DNA of 64,000 nucleotides from Pantoea cypripedii (GTDB taxonomy: Bacteria; Pseudomonadota; Gammaproteobacteria; Enterobacterales; Enterobacteriaceae), in contig NZ_MLJI01000001.1 of NCBI RefSeq assembly GCF_002095535.1, positions 3,666,385 to 3,730,384 of the forward strand, written 5' to 3'. How positions within the stretch are numbered: position 1 is the first letter of the stretch; each line of letters begins with the position of its first letter. A program made the translations under genes and the position numbers. The notes under the pieces were generated by a model. That model was not told the DNA's origin, searched no databases, and saw only the letters and a list, made by a program, of their open reading frames with translations. Shown here piece after piece: positions 53,601-61,766 of this stretch.

Positions 53601-53788
53601 CGCCGTTCAATTTCTGCAAAGGTCAGAGAGCCTTCTTCATGGTCAATTAGCGCAATATGCTGCGGTACGGAACGACATTTTTGCTCAAACAACCCCGCCA
53701 GTGAACTATCGCGAGGGTATTCGACGAAGGTATCAAAACAGACACTTAATCCGTGGTATGGCTTGTCCGTGGTCTTATTTGTTGGCAT
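50633..53788 (-). CDS. Nonribosomal peptide synthetase: A(Val-like)-PCP-C
   Basis: A 1051-residue synthetase. Adenylation about 30-510 (YTSGSTGRPKG; FDASAFEWW; NGYGPTE); my alignment by eye to PheA gives DAFLIGGSYK, nearest to the valine code DAFWIGGTFK, so a branched aliphatic amino acid is likely. Carrier serine in LGVDSLVAV near 559. Condensation about 620-1040 with an intact HHLLIDG at 737-743. Since it has no upstream condensation domain it can start a chain, and its C-terminal condensation domain would pass the residue to the serine-loading synthetase encoded 19 bases downstream. The A-PCP-C / C*-A-PCP-C-PCP-TE pair recalls AmbB/AmbE of the Pseudomonas antimetabolite AMB. Confidence 0.93.
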   Translation of the reverse strand: MPTNKTTDKPYHGLSVCFDTFVEYPRDSSLAGLFEQKCRSVPQHIALIDHEEGSLTFAEIERRSGNLAKTLCNKGVRPGDIVAVNLPRSTAFFIAILAIIRAGAAYLPLDPEATDERAAYIIADANPLLKIVAPDWQGDTHNTLCYDVSPQEDCQLPEVVRWDALAYLMYTSGSTGRPKGVRVTHRNVVRLAINAGITDFSPSTRMLQTASVIFDASAFEWWGCLLNGGTIIIVPQETLTDPVRLKAALVQYAVNTLFLTTPLFNLLAGHAPQTFSTLKTLIFGGDIVVPDRVADVMKHCPGLVIKNGYGPTENGSYSTVHTITLADTQGRIPIGRPISNSTAYILDEEKQPLPWGEQGELYVGGDGVALGYLGKDELSAKVFTADPFIPGGGMYKTGDIASMRPDGTVEFFGRRDNQVKIRGYRIELDEIEWCLRNHPQVKDTVVKFFTRNHDDKYLVAWVEAEPALDEFTLRDYLKANLPAYMMPGFLIFIEAFPVASNGKIDRAILPDPLQQPDLYTEHVEPVTEREKAITGLWRTIIGYQNLGIHDSLFQLGVDSLVAVNLASSVNAQQGCQLSVTDLLANPTVAKIVALIESTDNKAAVSIREPHTSVFSDGEAWPLTWQQLAVYQAGLKAGSASTQYNIPLLLALPPSIDISRFEQAWWSVVERHQVFHFVMPLSEALHQKIKKIPPTALPRYRTFQRNELIKPFALESGPLWRAALCYSDQQWHFFLDIHHLLIDGQSVAILLQELDQYYAGQTLPPARQYSDYIDWTQSVQARQQQQEYRRYWQEQRPDGLRALALPYDSVRDAELPLSSDVVPFRLETERYLQLKQLAQRTECTLFELLSTLYGVFLSTVTASQEVHFVVPSGIRPRPEFEQVVGMFVNSVVMSVTIPPASAFDTLIRTTRESLRNGLAHGDISPAQQLNATDRYDEERFNLAMATMFAFHSQAMLHYSLAGSQGTINAIHPGQAMFDLNLQLSEWPTDISAEWEFNASLFKRETVEYLRDVFIGIIDNVLRHPDMPVTALPVSERSATPEMRVMQDIEFDL

Positions 53789-53791
53789 GAT

Positions 53792-55063
53792 TCACTGCCT
53801 CGCGTCATCAAGCATAAATTCCGCATTACATAAATTACGTACCTCATTGACCGTATTCATCACGTCGCGATGATTGGGCGATGAGCCGTAAACAATCGCC
53901 ATCAGGCTTTGCGTTCCTGTGCGCCAGTCCACGTGTTCTCCGCGACGAACTCGCTGTTCGACATGCACCACACCGGGCAGTCTGGCGATATGGTCAACAC
54001 CGGCTAAATGCATAAACTCGCCGCATACTCCCGCTTGCGGGGTGATAAAAAACTGATAGGTGACACGCTCTCTGTTGACCGGATTCACGCGCGGGAAGGT
54101 TCCGACTGACAAATCCAGCGCAGCCAGAACAAGATTGGTGCCACTATTTCGCTTAATAATTTCGGGAAGGAATCCGCCTAATCGACCGTTAATCTCGATG
54201 ATTTTCGGGCCGTCCTGCGTCAGTTTTATTTCGGTGTGGGTAATTCCCTGCTCTATTCCCAGCGCGTTTATTGCCGCCCGCTCCAGCGTGAAAATGGACT
54301 CTTCAAGCGAAGGCGACAATGTATGCGGTATTACCATACCGGTTTCGCGAAACGCGCTCACCAGTGGGAATTTCCCGGTAATACAGACCTGCTGAGTGTG
54401 GCCCGGCAAATGGAGTGATTCAACAGAGACATAATCGCCCCAGCCTTCTCCTGCGGCATCCGGGTTCCCCTGCAGATACGCTTCCAGCACGTACTCCCCG
54501 CTGGCATGCAACTGCTGCACTTTTTCGCTCAGCTCTTCCACAGAGTGGACCAGGTAAGTATGTAAACTCCCGGCACCATTACGGGGTTTAAGCACGGCTG
54601 GTAAACCTGTTTGTGCCGCCACCTGTTGCGGTGAATCCCCCACAATGACGCTTTTGGTCGACGGAACCCCTGCAAGCGCAAGCGCCTGACGCTGTTGATA
54701 TTTATCCGTCAGTTTTTCAATCACTCCGGCACTGTGCCCGGATAGAGCGAGTGCCTCTGCATAGCGGGAAACCTGCGCCAGACGATATTCGCTGAAAGTC
54801 ACGATCCCATCTGGCGCGAGTTCGCGTAGTACCTGCGTGATGTCGCTTTCAGTGTGTCCGGTAGTATCCAGAGTGGGGGCAAATTGCGCAATGCTGCTGA
54901 AAGTCTCCTTGACATATTTCAGCGCGCAGTCGCAGAGAAACAGCAGATCGTAAACCCGCGCTGCTGCCGCGCAAATCGTCGCGGCGGACGCGGAACCCAC
55001 ATCATACACAATCACGACCAACTTAAACCCGTGCCGTCTTTTCAATAATGATGGTTGCATCAT
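53792..55063 (-). CDS. ATP-grasp carboxylate-amine ligase
   Basis: A 423-residue ligase. Residues 1-110 are the pre-ATP-grasp fold; then KLTDKYQQRQALALAGVP, PAVLKPRNGAGS (ATP-binding strand with Lys), EAYLQGNPDAAGEGWGDYVSVE and the metal site IEINGRLGGFLPEII. ATP-grasp enzymes activate a carboxylate as acyl phosphate and join it to an amine; in peptide operons they make dipeptides or cap the chain, as BacD does for bacilysin. The gene starts one base after the preceding synthetase stop and ends three bases before the next one. Donor and acceptor are unknown; a Thr- or Ser-derived residue is conceivable. Confidence 0.9.
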   Translation of the reverse strand: MMQPSLLKRRHGFKLVVIVYDVGSASAATICAAAARVYDLLFLCDCALKYVKETFSSIAQFAPTLDTTGHTESDITQVLRELAPDGIVTFSEYRLAQVSRYAEALALSGHSAGVIEKLTDKYQQRQALALAGVPSTKSVIVGDSPQQVAAQTGLPAVLKPRNGAGSLHTYLVHSVEELSEKVQQLHASGEYVLEAYLQGNPDAAGEGWGDYVSVESLHLPGHTQQVCITGKFPLVSAFRETGMVIPHTLSPSLEESIFTLERAAINALGIEQGITHTEIKLTQDGPKIIEINGRLGGFLPEIIKRNSGTNLVLAALDLSVGTFPRVNPVNRERVTYQFFITPQAGVCGEFMHLAGVDHIARLPGVVHVEQRVRRGEHVDWRTGTQSLMAIVYGSSPNHRDVMNTVNEVRNLCNAEFMLDDARQ

Positions 55064-55064
55064 C

Positions 55065-57887
55065 TTATTGTTTCTCCGGTTTATTCAACATCGCCTCCAG
55101 CGCAGGCAAGGATGCGTTCATATAAAAATCGCGCAGAGAAAGCTGACCAAGACCTTGCTTGCGTATTTCGCCGATAAAGCGCACGGCAGAGAGGGAGTTG
55201 CCACCGGATTCAAAGAAATCGACATCGGGATGAGCGGCCTCACCCAAAATCTGCCTCCAGATCGCTTGTAACGCCCCCACATCGCCGGTGGACGGTTCCA
55301 CGCTCGCCACCGCAGCGCTGAGATCCGCCACAGCATGTTTGCGCAGCGCATTGACATCGATTTTGCCATTGCTGGTCAGGGGGAAGGATTCGACTAAGGT
55401 GAAATAGGCCGGGATCATATAGTCCGGCAGCTGACGGGAAAGCGCCCCCCGCAACGTGTGTAAATTCAGTGCACCATGGGCAATTAACCATGCGCCGATG
55501 CGGATCTCCTCCTGCGTGCTTCCACTGTCGAGAAGTACCACGGCGGAATCCACACCTTCACACTGCTGCAAAACATTGCGAATTTCGTCCAGTTCAATCC
55601 TGAACCCACGAACTTTGACCTGGCTGTCCAGCCGCCCCAAGTGCTCCAGCTTACCGTCCGGGCGCATTCTGCCCAGATCGCCGCTACGATAGACGCGCTG
55701 CCCCGTAAGTGCGTCGGTAATAAAGCGTTTTACGGTCAGTTCTGGCAGGCGCAAATAATGGCTCGCCAGCGCCTGGCCACCCACCCAGATCTCTCCTGCA
55801 ACGCCAAATGGCTGAAGATGACCTTCGCTGTTGCGCACAGAGATTGTCCAGCCCGGCAACGCTCGCCCCACCGATGCGGATTTCGACAGTACATGTTCGA
55901 CCGTCAAATATTCATAAGTGACATGCACGGTGGTTTCCGTAATCCCGTACATATTCACCAGCGTACAACTCGCCGGAGGATGATCGTGGAACCAGCCTTC
56001 CAGAGCCTGCATGTTTAACTTTTCGCCACCGAAGATAATCAGCCGCAGCGAGAGCGTTAACCGCTGATCGGCATCAATTCGTTGCAGGCTGTAGAACGCG
56101 GATGGGGTCTGGTTCAAAACGGTTACTTTTTTGTCCGCCAGTAATGCATAAAACTCTGCGGTATCGCGAGTCGTCCAGTATGGCACTACCACCAGATGCC
56201 CACCGCTCAGTAAACATCCCCAAATTTCCCATACCGAAAAGTCAAACGCGCAGGAGTGAAAGAGCGTCCACACGTCCCCGTTCCCGAGGCCAAACTCGTT
56301 GCGTGTCGCTTCCAGCAACACTTGGACATTGCGATGTGGTATCGCAACGCCCTTCGGTCTGCCAGTCGTGCCTGAGGTGTAAATCACATACGCATCCTCG
56401 CGGTTATCGTGGCGCGAGGGGATGAAGTTTTCCCTGTCCACCAGGCTCAGCAACTGGCCGGGGGAATAGACGCGGCACCCTTCCGTCGGCGGAAACGCCG
56501 CAATATCACTTACCACCACTGCCACCCCCGCATCGCGGGTGATAAATTCGAGGCGATCGGCGGGATAGGAGGTATCCATCGGCACGTAGGTTCCACCCGC
56601 TTTGAGTACGGCCAGCAGGCTACAAACCAGCGCGTGACTGCGCTCCATGCAAATTCCTACCAGCGCCCCCGGTTTTACTCCCACTTTCTGCAGACCTGCC
56701 GCAAGGTGTTCAGATTGCGCTTTCAACTCTGCATAGGTTAACTGTGTCTTTTCATCAGAAACAGCAATGGCACCGGGATAACGGCTGGCCATCACATCGA
56801 ACAATTGATCGATGCACAGCCCGGTCACGCCGCTAAGCGCTGACCCCTGCCCAAGCGCTAACATCTGCTGCTGTTGTGCGTCAGTGAGTAACGGCACATC
56901 CTGCCAGCGACAATAAACCCCCAGTTGATTCAACCCGGCGATGATGAATTCAAGTTGGTGGGCAAGATCCTCTGCGGTGGCGGCACTGATTTTTTCTGCC
57001 CGGCACACCACCTCGCCGGAAACATGCCCTAGGCCGTCATAATGCAGCATAAAGGTCAGATTAAAGGGCGGAGCCGAGATCGCTTTGTAGGCCTCAAAAT
57101 CGAGCACTTCAGACAAAATCAAACCAATATCAATCGGTTCATCCCTTACCGCCAAGGCACTGGCATTCACAATACAGCGGTCCTGCTCTTGGCTATCGCC
57201 GGTAATACAGGCCAGGGTTTCGTTACCCAGAGGATCGATGTTCAGTGCTGCAAAGGCGACATTTTCTTCCCCGCACCCCTTCAGCAAAGTGTAAATCGCT
57301 TTATGAATTACATCCCGATAATAATCAGGCGGGACTTTTATTTTCGCTAACGGGAAGTGGGTGTAAGGGGTAGAATAGCGGTTTTCAGCGCCACCCCATT
57401 CGAATAATGATTTTTCCGGCGTTCTTGCATCATCAAATAAATACGTTGCCAGCCCATCTTTCGCCGTTGCATCGTCAAACTGGACAATAGAGGCAAGCCT
57501 AAGCAGTTCATAGCTATCTATATATTCGCGATGTGCCGTAATAATGACGCCGATAATATCCTGCGGATAACGGGTAATAATGACTCGGCCATCATGTTGC
57601 GTCGCGTCGATGGGCCTTGCAATTTCACGAGCTCTGAAATCCCGCGCCTGTTCAGCGGTAAATTCACACTGGCTGGGTTCTTCCCAGAGCGAAAAAATAA
57701 TCGTGTTGTTATATTTTTCAATTTCCCTGACAAGCCTGCCAAGAATGTCGTCGTAACAATATCCATCCAATCGCAGGCTGACCCCATGCGTTGTCGCATC
57801 AGGAAAAAAACGGCCCTGTCTGGCAAAAAGCTGTGACGAACTTGTGAGTATCTGAAGGCCTGCGGCTAATTCGTTTTCTGATTCCAT
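55065..57887 (-). CDS. Nonribosomal peptide synthetase: degenerate C-A(Thr)-PCP
   Basis: A 940-residue synthetase starting at ATG 57887 (AGGGA upstream); ATG 57932 lies in the end of the previous gene. The N-terminal 340 residues look like a condensation domain whose active site is degraded to HREYIDSYE. Adenylation about 360-845 (YTSGTTGRPKG; FDFSVWEIWG; NMYGITETT) gives code DFWNIGMVHK, exactly the threonine code. Carrier with GGNS near 900. There is no condensation domain after the carrier and none at the start of the next synthetase, so Thr cannot be passed on by a standard route. It may serve as a loading station where the Thr is modified, for example by the adjacent dehydrogenase. Confidence 0.92.
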   Translation of the reverse strand: MESENELAAGLQILTSSSQLFARQGRFFPDATTHGVSLRLDGYCYDDILGRLVREIEKYNNTIIFSLWEEPSQCEFTAEQARDFRAREIARPIDATQHDGRVIITRYPQDIIGVIITAHREYIDSYELLRLASIVQFDDATAKDGLATYLFDDARTPEKSLFEWGGAENRYSTPYTHFPLAKIKVPPDYYRDVIHKAIYTLLKGCGEENVAFAALNIDPLGNETLACITGDSQEQDRCIVNASALAVRDEPIDIGLILSEVLDFEAYKAISAPPFNLTFMLHYDGLGHVSGEVVCRAEKISAATAEDLAHQLEFIIAGLNQLGVYCRWQDVPLLTDAQQQQMLALGQGSALSGVTGLCIDQLFDVMASRYPGAIAVSDEKTQLTYAELKAQSEHLAAGLQKVGVKPGALVGICMERSHALVCSLLAVLKAGGTYVPMDTSYPADRLEFITRDAGVAVVVSDIAAFPPTEGCRVYSPGQLLSLVDRENFIPSRHDNREDAYVIYTSGTTGRPKGVAIPHRNVQVLLEATRNEFGLGNGDVWTLFHSCAFDFSVWEIWGCLLSGGHLVVVPYWTTRDTAEFYALLADKKVTVLNQTPSAFYSLQRIDADQRLTLSLRLIIFGGEKLNMQALEGWFHDHPPASCTLVNMYGITETTVHVTYEYLTVEHVLSKSASVGRALPGWTISVRNSEGHLQPFGVAGEIWVGGQALASHYLRLPELTVKRFITDALTGQRVYRSGDLGRMRPDGKLEHLGRLDSQVKVRGFRIELDEIRNVLQQCEGVDSAVVLLDSGSTQEEIRIGAWLIAHGALNLHTLRGALSRQLPDYMIPAYFTLVESFPLTSNGKIDVNALRKHAVADLSAAVASVEPSTGDVGALQAIWRQILGEAAHPDVDFFESGGNSLSAVRFIGEIRKQGLGQLSLRDFYMNASLPALEAMLNKPEKQ

Positions 57888-57909
57888 AGCATTAATTCCC
57901 TGAGGATGA

Positions 57910-58734
57910 TTATCGCGCTGTGAAACCTGCATCGATCGTCATAACACTGCCTGTCGTATGCTTCGATTCATGACTAATAAGCCACGACATAGCAGAGGCC
58001 ACGTCCGCAGGATCAACGACGGATGTCATTGGCACGGAGTTTAAATCCACGGAGACTTGTTCTTCATAATTGATTCCCAACGCATCGGCCACGACCCGAG
58101 TCATATAACCATCAAAGGCGGGATTATCGTTTACCGGGCCAGGACAAATACAATTGACGCGAATATTGGCGGAGGCATAATCCAGCGCCGCAGATTTACT
58201 TAATCCGATCAGCCCGTGTTTAGAGGCGACATACGCCGCAAAATATTTGTAGCCAACTAATCCGGCGGTCGACGAAATATTGACAATGCTGCCGCAGTTT
58301 CTTTTTATCATCGCCGGTGCGACCGCCGCAATCATTCGCCACGGGCCGGACAAATTCACATCAAGCATTAACTGCCACTGTTCTTCACTGTAACCATGAA
58401 CAGGCATACCGGCCGGGGAACCAATCCCTGCGTTATTGACCAGAGCGTCAATTTTCCCGAAGCGCGTTAACGCGGCTTTCACTACGCGCTGCGCATCATC
58501 CATCGACCTGACATCGGCCTCAAGCGCCAATACGGAAGCGCCATTGCTCCGGCAGCGCAGGGCCGTTTCTTCCAGCTGGCAGGATTTGCCCAGAGTATAA
58601 GGCACCCCGTCGATATGACCATCCACATCCGTGATGACCAGCTCTGCCCCCTCTTCTGCTGCTTTTAATGCACAGGCGCGACCGATGCCTCGCGCAGCAC
58701 CGGTGATCACTACAACCATCCCTTGTAGACGCAT
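57910..58734 (-). CDS. Short-chain dehydrogenase/reductase
   Basis: A 274-residue classical SDR: cofactor loop TGAARGIG (about 11-18), NNAGIG, catalytic Ser in NISSTAG and YxxxK in AAYVASKHG, and the C-terminal MTIDAGFTAR. An insert after DVDG (GHIDGVPYTLGKSCQLEE) and the long loop near 210-235 resemble mycofactocin-linked SDRs, but no mycofactocin genes are here. Proposed role: oxidise a beta-hydroxyl (Thr or Ser) or reduce a ketone during peptide tailoring. Its ATG overlaps the stop of the upstream thioesterase gene by one base. Confidence 0.88.
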   Translation of the reverse strand: MRLQGMVVVITGAARGIGRACALKAAEEGAELVITDVDGHIDGVPYTLGKSCQLEETALRCRSNGASVLALEADVRSMDDAQRVVKAALTRFGKIDALVNNAGIGSPAGMPVHGYSEEQWQLMLDVNLSGPWRMIAAVAPAMIKRNCGSIVNISSTAGLVGYKYFAAYVASKHGLIGLSKSAALDYASANIRVNCICPGPVNDNPAFDGYMTRVVADALGINYEEQVSVDLNSVPMTSVVDPADVASAMSWLISHESKHTTGSVMTIDAGFTAR

Positions 58735-59459
58735 TATTTTCTGCCCTCTTGAGTGGTTAAAATGGCCGCAATGGTATTCAACAACGGCACAGGATCTTGC
58801 GCCAGATACATATGGTTGCCATCAAGTTCCATAATTTCAAAATCACCAACACAATGTTCACGCCATTTCTCGATGTCATTTAACGAAACAGAAGTATCCC
58901 TATTTGCAAAGAATGCTGTGGTTGGTAACTCTATTGAATAATTTTCAATCGGTGAATATGATTCATCCATTTCAAAATCAGCCCGTAGTGCCGGAACTAT
59001 CAGGTCTAGCATTTCAGGAATGTCATATGCTGGATGAGAATACCCAGTTATCTTCTTTACTAGAACAATGAAGTCCTTATCAGCTAATTCTTTAACACCA
59101 TAATATTTTCTAATAGAAGGGGCTCTGGAGGCACTAATAAAAAGGTGAGATGGAGGTCTGCCTGCAGCAATGAGACGACGAGATGTTTCCCATGCTATAA
59201 CCGATCCTAAAAAACAATGGCCGAACAATGCAAATGGTTTACTTAAATCCTCTGTAATGATTTGGCCGTATGCATAATCCACAGCATGATTAAGATCCGT
59301 GAAAGGTAATTCAGCAATAAGTCTTTCGCGCCCAGGAAACGCAATTGGTCTTATTTTAAAAAAATCAAAACCCAATGATGTCCAGGAACTATAAAAACTC
59401 GGACCTGCGCCAGCAAATGGGAAGCAAAATAATTTAGTGCCATCAGTATTAACCATCAT
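58734..59459 (-). CDS. Stand-alone thioesterase with non-canonical GHCFLG active site
   Basis: A 241-residue type II thioesterase, first gene of the peptide operon. Family motifs are present (FCFPFAGAGPSFYSSW near the start; ADFEMDESY; terminal DGNHMYLAQD with the catalytic His). The nucleophile elbow reads FGHCFLGSVIAWE: cysteine replaces serine and one extra residue separates it from the glycine. Start at ATG 59459 with AGGG upstream; ATG 59471 is possible. The gene body has lower GC than the synthetases, so it may come from another source. Acts on a carrier-bound thioester or releases product; the altered motif leaves this open. Confidence 0.85.
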   Translation of the reverse strand: MMVNTDGTKLFCFPFAGAGPSFYSSWTSLGFDFFKIRPIAFPGRERLIAELPFTDLNHAVDYAYGQIITEDLSKPFALFGHCFLGSVIAWETSRRLIAAGRPPSHLFISASRAPSIRKYYGVKELADKDFIVLVKKITGYSHPAYDIPEMLDLIVPALRADFEMDESYSPIENYSIELPTTAFFANRDTSVSLNDIEKWREHCVGDFEIMELDGNHMYLAQDPVPLLNTIAAILTTQEGRK

Positions 59460-59497
59460 AATCCCTACCATAAGATAAAAAATGGTGACCTTGACAT

Positions 59498-59512
59498 AAA
59501 CTGGTTCAGTTT
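59498..59512. promoter_or_regulatory. Short palindrome upstream of the peptide operon
   Basis: AAACTG/CAGTTT (59498-59503, 59507-59512) around GTT, 39 bases before ATG 59459. A candidate operator for the TetR-family regulator encoded nearby; no clear -35/-10 pair is visible. Confidence 0.3.
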
Positions 59513-59604
59513 TAGAATTAACTAAAATCGTAGATGATTAGAATAATCCACCGGCCAATGCCTATAATTACTTGAATATAATGTATAATTTTTCTTTTGA
59601 TGTT

Positions 59605-59897
59605 AACTCATGGCTCGACAAAACCTGCCGTGAATTACTGGCACTGCTCACATCTATTAACATAGAAATGCTGACCACGGATGACTGGGTCAGTAATGCC
59701 AGAGCGCTTCTGAAAGAGAAGTATCTGACCGGTAAAATTTTTTACTCAGCGCATTGAGCGCAACAATCTGACGCTCAGAACCGAATCAAGCGGTTGGCCC
59801 GCAAAACGATCTGCCTTTCACGCTCTGTTGAGTTTCATTAAAAAGTCATCGGAGCCTTTATCGAAAAATACATTTTCTACTAATTGGAAGCGTCACC
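59605..59897 (+). mobile_element. IS1-family remnant (transposase C-terminal part and right inverted repeat)
   Basis: The translated fragments ELLALLTSINIEMLTTDDW, LLKEKYLTGKIF and then, after frame changes, IERNNLTLR, IKRLARKTICFSRSVEFH and KVIGAFIEKYIFY follow the C-terminus of an IS1-family InsAB transposase. An extra T near 59735, a missing C near 59785 and a TAA in place of GAA at about 59838 make it a true relic. After the stop, 59877-59897 (ends TTGGAAGCGTCACC) matches the IS1 terminal repeat. The left part of the element is gone. It sits between the peptide operon and its probable regulator. Confidence 0.8.
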
Positions 59898-59919
59898 GAT
59901 AATTAGTTATTTTAAAAAA

Positions 59920-60528
59920 TCAATAGAGAACACCTAATATAAGTTCAACCATCTTGTCATTATCGCCACAACTGTCATCGACCTTTCCCAATACTCTCAT
60001 ACCTTCTATCTGGTTAACTAACAAACGTGCCAACTGATGAGCATTCTTCTCATTATTAATCTCTCCGGAAAGTTGCCCTCGAATGATAGTATCTGCATAT
60101 AATTTTTGTAGTCGTTCAAAGATACTTCTAACACGGCAAGCAATTTCATCATCCTTACTGCTCATTTCCATTGCTGTAGCAACCAAAAAACACCCCAAAC
60201 GACCAGAGTCTCCTTGTGAAAGCTTGAGTGCACGCAATAATGAAGATCTAATGCTATCAATAACTAAGCCCTGACCATTTAACGCTAACTCAGTTTCCTG
60301 TAATCCTCTTTCGGCATACTGATCAAGCGATTTAAGGAATAACGATTTCTTATCCCCAAACGCTTTGTATAAACTACCACGTGTAATATCCATACCTTCC
60401 AAAAGGTCAAGAAGAGAAGTTCCGTCATATCCTTTTTCCCAAAAAACTAACATCGCATCCTCTACAGCTGTATCAACATTAAATTCTCTAGGTCGACCAG
60501 CTCTTAGCACTTGATTCTTGACACTCAT
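59920..60528 (-). CDS. TetR/AcrR-family transcriptional regulator
   Basis: A 202-residue regulator. The N-terminal helix-turn-helix is complete: GRPREFNVDTAVEDAMLVFW then KGYDGTSLLDLLEGMDITRG and SLYKAFGDKKSLF. The C-terminal ligand domain ends with RLLVNQIEGMRVLG and carries the single-cysteine LGCFLVATAMEM segment typical of the AcrR subgroup with PF16925-like C-termini. It is the only regulator near the peptide operon and is encoded on the same strand behind an IS1 relic; control of that operon is a reasonable guess, not proven. Confidence 0.9.
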   Translation of the reverse strand: MSVKNQVLRAGRPREFNVDTAVEDAMLVFWEKGYDGTSLLDLLEGMDITRGSLYKAFGDKKSLFLKSLDQYAERGLQETELALNGQGLVIDSIRSSLLRALKLSQGDSGRLGCFLVATAMEMSSKDDEIACRVRSIFERLQKLYADTIIRGQLSGEINNEKNAHQLARLLVNQIEGMRVLGKVDDSCGDNDKMVELILGVLY

Positions 60529-60540
60529 ATCTTGAGATAT
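60527..60540. promoter_or_regulatory. Palindrome overlapping the tetR-like start codon
   Basis: ATATCT/AGATAT (60527-60532, 60535-60540) around TG. It covers the ATG of the regulator gene, a position suited to autorepression. Confidence 0.4.
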
Positions 60541-60578
60541 CCATAAAAACTTAAACCGGAAAAGGAACTGACTGGTAC

Positions 60579-60606
60579 CTTATAATGCTTGAATTATCTT
60601 TTGCAA
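60579..60606 (-). promoter_or_regulatory. Sigma70-type promoter of the TetR-family gene
   Basis: On the minus strand TTGCAA (60606-60601) and TATAAG (60584-60579) are separated by 16 bases, giving a fair sigma70 promoter about 50 bases ahead of the start codon at 60528. Confidence 0.5.
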
Positions 60607-60682
60607 GAAAAATCTCAAAAAAATATGGTGAACTTCACCCAATATTTAGCGAAGGTGAAAAACGTCTATGATGTGAGGCTGG

Positions 60683-61051
60683 CTCACCACAGATAACTAA
60701 AGGCAATGACCGGCGCGTTGGTGTTACCGCTTGAAATATTCTGGAACATTGATGTGTCGGCGTTACGTAGGCCACCAGTGCCGTAAACCCGCAGGAAAAA
60801 GTCTACCACAGAGGTCGACGGAGCTGCCTCCATCGGCAGGCACCTATCGGATGGCAGCAAGACTTGGGTGTCCGGCCTCGTCCGATCCTGGTCCCTTGGG
60901 TATGGGGCAGCTCCACCGGTGTGACCCACGGGTTTGTCGTGTCCTGTACCTCGTATTCGGAGAGGGGGGGCACGATTTCGGCAGGGGGCTGCGTTGCCAG
61001 TGATGAAGATCCATTGATCACAAGGCACATGGCATGAAACATAAAATTCAT
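60683..61051 (-). pseudogene. Decayed reading frame of unknown origin
   Basis: A GC-rich patch in an AT-rich region. Two minus-strand frames each hold half of what looks like one protein: the first from 61051 (SSSLATQPPAEIVPPLSEYE...), the second ending at 60684 (VVDFFLRVYGTGGLRNADTS..., FSYLW). One or more frameshifts lie around 60830-60890. The hydrophobic, alternating end recalls minor pilins or adhesins, but this is weak. The patch is probably a fragment of a gene that was lost at the island edge. Confidence 0.4.
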
Positions 61052-61305
61052 TTCTTTAATTTTAATAAAAATGTTCTTGAATAATTTAAGACCGAATGGT
61101 ACACAATGGTTAAGAAAACATCACGAAAACTATTGAATTGTTACAGGAAGCCTCTTTTTATGATCATAAGGAAAAGGGGATGATTATTACTTGCTGAAAT
61201 TATTCGATAAGTTAATCGGTGCTTTTCGCATAGGACTGAAAGCATATGACTTTTTGGAATCATATAGCCCATATTTTCAGCATCATGCTGTTGTGAGGAG
61301 GTAGC

Positions 61306-61766
61306 ATGAGTAGGATCTGTAATATGGTTTTCGTATTAGTTTTAATGATTAAACTAGGCCTTGTGTGGGCCAGGCCGCATACTCCAACCATTATTCCTGC
61401 TGATGACGGTGAATATCTTGTCAGGGTATGGGATTCCCCAGTATTGATAAGTGTGGCTCCTGTAACCACAGAGACTCACTCAATCCTCATCGGCACCGAC
61501 ATACCGAAAAGGATGTTGGCAATGAATCTAGAAACCTCACATCGGGAGGGATGGCCTATGCACCACCTGATACCTGGATGAGCTTCAAGTACCATTCAAC
61601 GCGACTTGCCACTGATTTCCTCAACGAATATGTCCGGACCACTTCAGTGAAGCAGGGGCAAGCTGTTAAAGCTTATAAGTGCGGAAAAATTAAGTTTTAT
61701 CAAAAAAATATGCCAAGTATATTGAGCTTGAGACTCCGGGAACAAGTGCATAACCCTCTTATTTGA
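61306..61766 (+). pseudogene. Frameshifted small exported protein, unknown
   Basis: A frame starts at ATG 61306 with a strong GAGGAGG nearby and an N-terminal signal-like helix, and ends at 61581. The continuation (GMAYAPPDTWMSFKYHSTRL ...) is in the other frame from about 61545 to 61766; restoring one base near 61549 joins HREG to MAYA and gives about 153 residues. A 36-codon frame beginning with TTG 61191 ends just before it. Function not recognised. Confidence 0.45.

Noticed and set aside
53493..53873. Long plus-strand open frames inside the peptide synthetase genes
   Set aside because: All are antisense shadows of codon-biased GC-rich synthetase genes and lack independent start signals.
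59491..59520. Plus-strand TTGACA near the peptide operon start as a promoter
   Set aside because: No acceptable -10 box at 16-18 bases, and no plus-strand gene follows except the dead IS1 relic.
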